From assembly GCF_017744695.1 (NCBI RefSeq), contig NZ_JAGIAS010000004.1:455303-519302 (forward strand): a stretch of DNA of 64,000 nucleotides. The letters run 5' to 3'. The notes below the pieces were generated by a model, which did not search any database, was not told the origin of the DNA, and was given only the letters and a program-made list of their open reading frames with translations. Each line of letters starts with the position of its first letter. The first letter of the stretch is position 1. The translations under genes were made by a program, and so were the position numbers. Source of the stretch: Dyadobacter sp. (GTDB taxonomy: Bacteria; Bacteroidota; Bacteroidia; Cytophagales; Spirosomataceae). This document shows, piece after piece, positions 60,497-64,000 of the stretch.

Positions 60497-62824
60497 CTAT
60501 TTGCTTCCGGTTGCGATAAGCTCACGATACACCTTCCGCGCTTTCTCATAAGCATTAGCGGCCGCATTGCGTTCTTCCGCACGGATATTCGGCTCTTTCA
60601 TTTTCCAGCATTGTTCCAAAGCCGCCAGGCACCATTCCGCACTTTGCTTTTCGGCGATAGGCTGGTTATTGATTTTTACAAAAACCGGATTCGAATGTGA
60701 GCTGGGATAAATGCGCACCGCCAGCCAGCCCGATTTGGAGATCTTAGGTGAAAAACTAATGTCGGTCAATTTGCCGTCTGCCTGTACCTCAATGGTATCG
60801 ACCGGAGCCCCATTGAAAATCAGCTCCGCCCTGACAGTCCGTGATTGTCCTGCCCGCGACCGCTCGATGTCCCAGTAGGGCTTTTCCGTAATAGGCGCCT
60901 TGGCAATTTTTGCTCCAATGCTATCTTGCTTCTCCGGCAAATAGGCGGCAATTCGGGCCGTCACTTTCACATTACCAGGCGATTTTAAAGCCACTTCGCT
61001 CTCACCGGTACCAGCCTCCAAACCATCGACTTTAAAATCCATTATATGCGACTTCCCGTCGGAAACGTAGCTTCGGCCCAATTGCAGGGCTTCCACATAT
61101 CCATCATAGTCCATTGCATTTTTAGGTTTGAAATAGCTTCGCGCCTGGCCCACGCGTGCGTCCGTGATACACGGGAAGTCGGTTTCGCCGCTCAGCCTCG
61201 TTTTAAAGCCACAATTGAGCGTGTGGTAGTACATATTGAGCTCACAGGGGGCTGGCGTATCACCGGCACTGAAAAAGTCGATCAGACCGTCGGTAACCGT
61301 AACGATGTACTCGTTGGCACCGATTCCATCCATTTTAGGGGTGACGTAATTCGGAAGCTTGTTAGTCGCTTCCATCGGCTCCAATCCCCAGCCTGAATGC
61401 GCATAACCGACCACGCCGCCCTGCGATTTGGCCCAGGAAAGAACCGGCGCCGTCCAGCTGGGCCATTGTTCGATAGTAGTTGTGCCGGGATAATCGTCCT
61501 CTTTGATCCTTAGCAAAACAATATGCCCCGCGTGCGAGGATGGGAAGCCCGAAACCTCCACATCATTGCGCATGACGTTTTTTCTGCCCGACAGCGGGTG
61601 ATCTTTTGCTGTGAAAAAAGTCTTTTGATGATACCAGCTTGGCCCCCAGGCCAGATTCGCCGCCATATTCAAATCCTCGCCCAGCACCTGCCGGAACATA
61701 TCTTTCGGATCGACGCCCTCGGTAGGGCTGTCGTAATGACTGCAACCGGCCGCGTGAATGTGGTGATCCGCGCTGTACCATCCGAGCTTTGCCAGCTGAA
61801 TCCATCTTTTCAGCTGAAATCCGACGTTTATAGACGCTACGCCTTCGGGAACAACGATTTCTTTGATCTGGGGAACATACTCAGGCCCGCGCGAGTAGGT
61901 GACCTTGTATTTGCCCGGGGGCAGGGTGACATGTTCGCCGCTTTTGCGGTAAATCTGTGGCTGGAAAAAGAAATCGGGATATTCGTCGAAGGCGGCGACG
62001 CGGCGCGAAGGAAGCGGGTAAATACCTTTAAACTTGCCGGACGCATGCTCCTGCCCGTCGGTGATCAGGAAAGACGCCATAGTGGCCGTACCATCGTCAT
62101 CCTTTACATCAAAATTGACCTTAACAGCCGGTTTTGCATCAAATAAAATATGGGTGGAATTCCGGAAACCAATGTCCTGCGAGCCCTGGCCTGCATTGTA
62201 GGCGATTTCCGCTTCACGTTTACCGGCATCTTTGGAATAAATCTGAACCACCGCATATTCGAGTTTTAAACCCGACAAATTCGGCTGCAACGGCCTCCCG
62301 GCATAAATTTGAATATCAAGAAAACGATTGGCGACCTGGCCCTCGGTCAGTTCGTGTTCCTTTTTGACCCTATGCTCGAAGGAAGGGGAATGGTAAGGTT
62401 TTAATGCATTCGGGCTGGTAGCCTCAAATTTGGCTGTAATGCCTGCCTCATTATAGACCTTAACCAGAAAGGCCGTCCAGCCACCTTGCACCAGAACCGC
62501 TTTCGCGGCACCGCGGTCCACTTTTACGCGCCCTTCCGGGTTAATGTGCACCACGTTAAGGCAATAGGGATCCAGAATGGCCTGGATTCGGGCAACCGTT
62601 TCTTTCGACAACGGGCCGCGTTGCAATGCTTTCAGTTTCGCTGCATCCGCAGCCTGTAACGCGTTGCCCGAAAACGAAAGCGCTTCCTGCAAGCGCATGG
62701 CCTGCGCGAGCAAAGGCTGCGGCTCCACATCGGCGACGGTATGATTGGCGTGCTGATCGTGCTGCCCGAGCAGCATCAGTGGGAAGAAAACTGCTAAAAG
62801 GAGTAGGGCAGACGATGTTTTCAT
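60497..62824 (-). CDS. CehA/McbA family PHP-domain metallohydrolase
   Basis: The protein has 775 residues from ATG 62824 (MKTSSALLLLAVFFPLMLLGQ, signal peptide). The central part carries the PHP metal site: WYSADHHIHAAGCSHYDS, then DLNMAANLAWGPSWYHQKTFF, SGFPSSHAGHIVLLRI and GGVVGYAHSGWG. This is the CehA/McbA group, some members of which hydrolyse carbamate or phosphoester compounds. N- and C-terminal beta-rich regions flank it. It starts one base after the stop of the DUF5723-like gene (62826) on the same strand and is probably in that operon. Confidence 0.9.
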   Translation of the reverse strand: MKTSSALLLLAVFFPLMLLGQHDQHANHTVADVEPQPLLAQAMRLQEALSFSGNALQAADAAKLKALQRGPLSKETVARIQAILDPYCLNVVHINPEGRVKVDRGAAKAVLVQGGWTAFLVKVYNEAGITAKFEATSPNALKPYHSPSFEHRVKKEHELTEGQVANRFLDIQIYAGRPLQPNLSGLKLEYAVVQIYSKDAGKREAEIAYNAGQGSQDIGFRNSTHILFDAKPAVKVNFDVKDDDGTATMASFLITDGQEHASGKFKGIYPLPSRRVAAFDEYPDFFFQPQIYRKSGEHVTLPPGKYKVTYSRGPEYVPQIKEIVVPEGVASINVGFQLKRWIQLAKLGWYSADHHIHAAGCSHYDSPTEGVDPKDMFRQVLGEDLNMAANLAWGPSWYHQKTFFTAKDHPLSGRKNVMRNDVEVSGFPSSHAGHIVLLRIKEDDYPGTTTIEQWPSWTAPVLSWAKSQGGVVGYAHSGWGLEPMEATNKLPNYVTPKMDGIGANEYIVTVTDGLIDFFSAGDTPAPCELNMYYHTLNCGFKTRLSGETDFPCITDARVGQARSYFKPKNAMDYDGYVEALQLGRSYVSDGKSHIMDFKVDGLEAGTGESEVALKSPGNVKVTARIAAYLPEKQDSIGAKIAKAPITEKPYWDIERSRAGQSRTVRAELIFNGAPVDTIEVQADGKLTDISFSPKISKSGWLAVRIYPSSHSNPVFVKINNQPIAEKQSAEWCLAALEQCWKMKEPNIRAEERNAAANAYEKARKVYRELIATGSK

Positions 62825-62825
62825 A

Positions 62826-64000
62826 TCAATCCTTGTCTTTTTTACGATATGCCTTCCACGCGGTGAAACCAATGTACATCATGCTCCCGCGTGCCCCGCC
62901 ACCTTTCATGAGGCCATTTACATTGCTGAAACCGAGGAAAACCGGTCCGAAATGCCCTGCAAGGCCGATCGAAGGCCTATTATTTCCCTGAATGAATGAA
63001 ATCGGGAAAGAAAGGCCGGAATCCTCATCCTCAAAACGTGGCGTAATGATAAAAGTATTAGGCACATACATATCTAATGACTGCCGACCATCGGACTGGC
63101 TCCCATGCGATTGCTTTCCACCACCGCTCAGGCGGCTCGTGTGCGAAAGGTTCAGGAAGAAACCGTGAAAAACCTGCAAATCGGCTTCGAGATTGAGGGC
63201 CTGGGGCAGTTTTGCCTTCCGCGACAACGCGGAGCTGGTGTCGCCCGGGAAAAGGCTCATGAAACCCTCGGGACCGCGGTCGCTGATGGTTTCCAGCTCG
63301 GTTTGCCCGATCACCACATCGCTGTGTGTTCCTTTGATAACCCGCGAATCGCCCGTTTTGTATTTGACGGAGCCAATATCCGTCAATGAGCCTGCGAGTC
63401 GGACCAGGTAATCGGGACTGTCGTTATAAACTTCCTTCCGATCCTTCCAAACCGACCCGATTTCGTATGAAAAACCAAGGTCATACCCCCAGCCAGAGCC
63501 GTACTTGCCCGAATCAAACAAGTTTCCAACACTCATTCCGCGATTAGGCGTGCTGTACCCGCTTTCATAAGTCAGATTGTCAATTTGCAGCTGACTGACA
63601 TCCGTATTGCTGCTGCTCACCGGATGAATGCTGTACCGATCTGCATTGCCCGTCAAATAGGCCACCCGTGCACCGAAAACGCGCTTCACGGTTACGCCGA
63701 CGCGGAATTTGTGCCCTTCAATATCCAACAGCTGGGCACCGTAGGAAAAGCTGAGATCCGAAAAGCTCTGCTGAACAAGGCTGAAATCACCCCAAACCTC
63801 ATCGGAAACCGGCGGTGTACTACCGGTATCGAGCCGCTTGATGTACAAGTTATCGATGGCCGAAGGGATATTGCGCCCCAGTACAAATCCCCGCGTACGC
63901 AGCTGCACGGCTACTCCATGGTATTTGCCCAATGCAAACGACACCGAGGGCCACCGGATTTCGCCTGTCAGAAATATAGGGTCCTTGTACGTGAGCGAGC
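62826..64000 (-). CDS. DUF5723-like outer-membrane protein, 5' end outside window
   Basis: The visible 391 residues begin at base 64000 in an open frame (SLTYKDPIFLTGEIRWPSVSF) and have no start codon inside the window; the frame is open past the GTG at 63944, which is only an internal codon. The sequence is beta-rich with features of DUF5723/PorV-like barrels: LDIEGHKFRVGVTVKRVFGARVAYLTGNADRYSIHPVSSSNTDV, GYDLGFSYEIG and YLVRLAGSLTDIGSVKYK. It ends in a short basic tail (GGARGSMMYIGFTAWKAYRKKDKD). It is followed by the PHP hydrolase gene. Confidence 0.8.
   Translation of the reverse strand, partial: SLTYKDPIFLTGEIRWPSVSFALGKYHGVAVQLRTRGFVLGRNIPSAIDNLYIKRLDTGSTPPVSDEVWGDFSLVQQSFSDLSFSYGAQLLDIEGHKFRVGVTVKRVFGARVAYLTGNADRYSIHPVSSSNTDVSQLQIDNLTYESGYSTPNRGMSVGNLFDSGKYGSGWGYDLGFSYEIGSVWKDRKEVYNDSPDYLVRLAGSLTDIGSVKYKTGDSRVIKGTHSDVVIGQTELETISDRGPEGFMSLFPGDTSSALSRKAKLPQALNLEADLQVFHGFFLNLSHTSRLSGGGKQSHGSQSDGRQSLDMYVPNTFIITPRFEDEDSGLSFPISFIQGNNRPSIGLAGHFGPVFLGFSNVNGLMKGGGARGSMMYIGFTAWKAYRKKDKD

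Overview
This window looks like a stretch of chromosome from a Bacteroidota member, most likely a Cytophagales relative of Dyadobacter or Spirosoma. That placement is an inference from several signs: promoter -7 boxes of the TAnnTTTG type, a type IX secretion C-terminal sorting domain (28341-30764), DUF4292 and DUF5723 family proteins, a eukaryote-like GT3 glycogen synthase, a type II NADP isocitrate dehydrogenase, a TonB plug protein with an MG2 domain, and moderately high GC. There is no rRNA, CRISPR array, prophage or recognisable transposase. Most of the window is ordinary housekeeping sequence with small accessory insertions.

Layout. 1-10.6 kb: a partial class I aminotransferase, an RtcB-type RNA ligase convergent with a RelE-type toxin/antitoxin pair, a BamA/TamA-like barrel, icd, 5-formyl-THF cyclo-ligase with an extra N-terminal segment, asd, an isolated nuoD, and a GHL10-type secreted glycosidase. 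10.9-25.4 kb: glycogen synthase (TTG start), an AAA ATPase with DUF4143, prmA, a 1560-residue secreted protein of unknown function, plsY, an M20 dipeptidase, a TPR protein, hpt and an MBL/beta-CASP hydrolase. 25.5-30.8 kb is the most accessory-like part: tRNA-Leu(CAG), a broken PIN-domain gene, a solitary HSDR_N-type nuclease, a possibly truncated membrane protein, a pentapeptide-repeat protein and a 5'-truncated T9SS cargo gene. 31-36.7 kb: a ferredoxin reductase-like protein, a small ABC module, a BlaI/M56 sensor operon with two perfect operators, hemJ, msrA and a small outer-membrane protein. 36.7-44 kb: two tandem secreted paralogues, an RluA-type pseudouridine synthase, an orphan antitoxin, a LolD-like ATPase, a large TPR membrane protein and a DUF433/DUF5615 pair. 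44-51.7 kb: atpD-atpC, a PIN toxin/antitoxin pair, a pirin-like bicupin, a secreted intradiol dioxygenase, a LytS/LytR-type two-component pair and an APC permease. 51.7-64 kb: an MG2/TonB-plug protein, a TPR-DUF4292-EnvC operon, panB, a second RluA-type synthase, a DUF6787-like protein, a CehA/McbA PHP-domain hydrolase and a partial DUF5723 barrel protein.

The most unusual signal is non-coding. Four intergenic gaps (14962-14991, 45704-45783, 47448-47559, 58378-58549) each hold a hairpin whose arms are built from repeated copies of one short word, with a different word at each site. A fifth, more conventional 23-bp inverted repeat lies at 21964-22015. A second theme is density of toxin/antitoxin material: three apparently complete pairs, one orphan antitoxin and one broken PIN gene in 64 kb.
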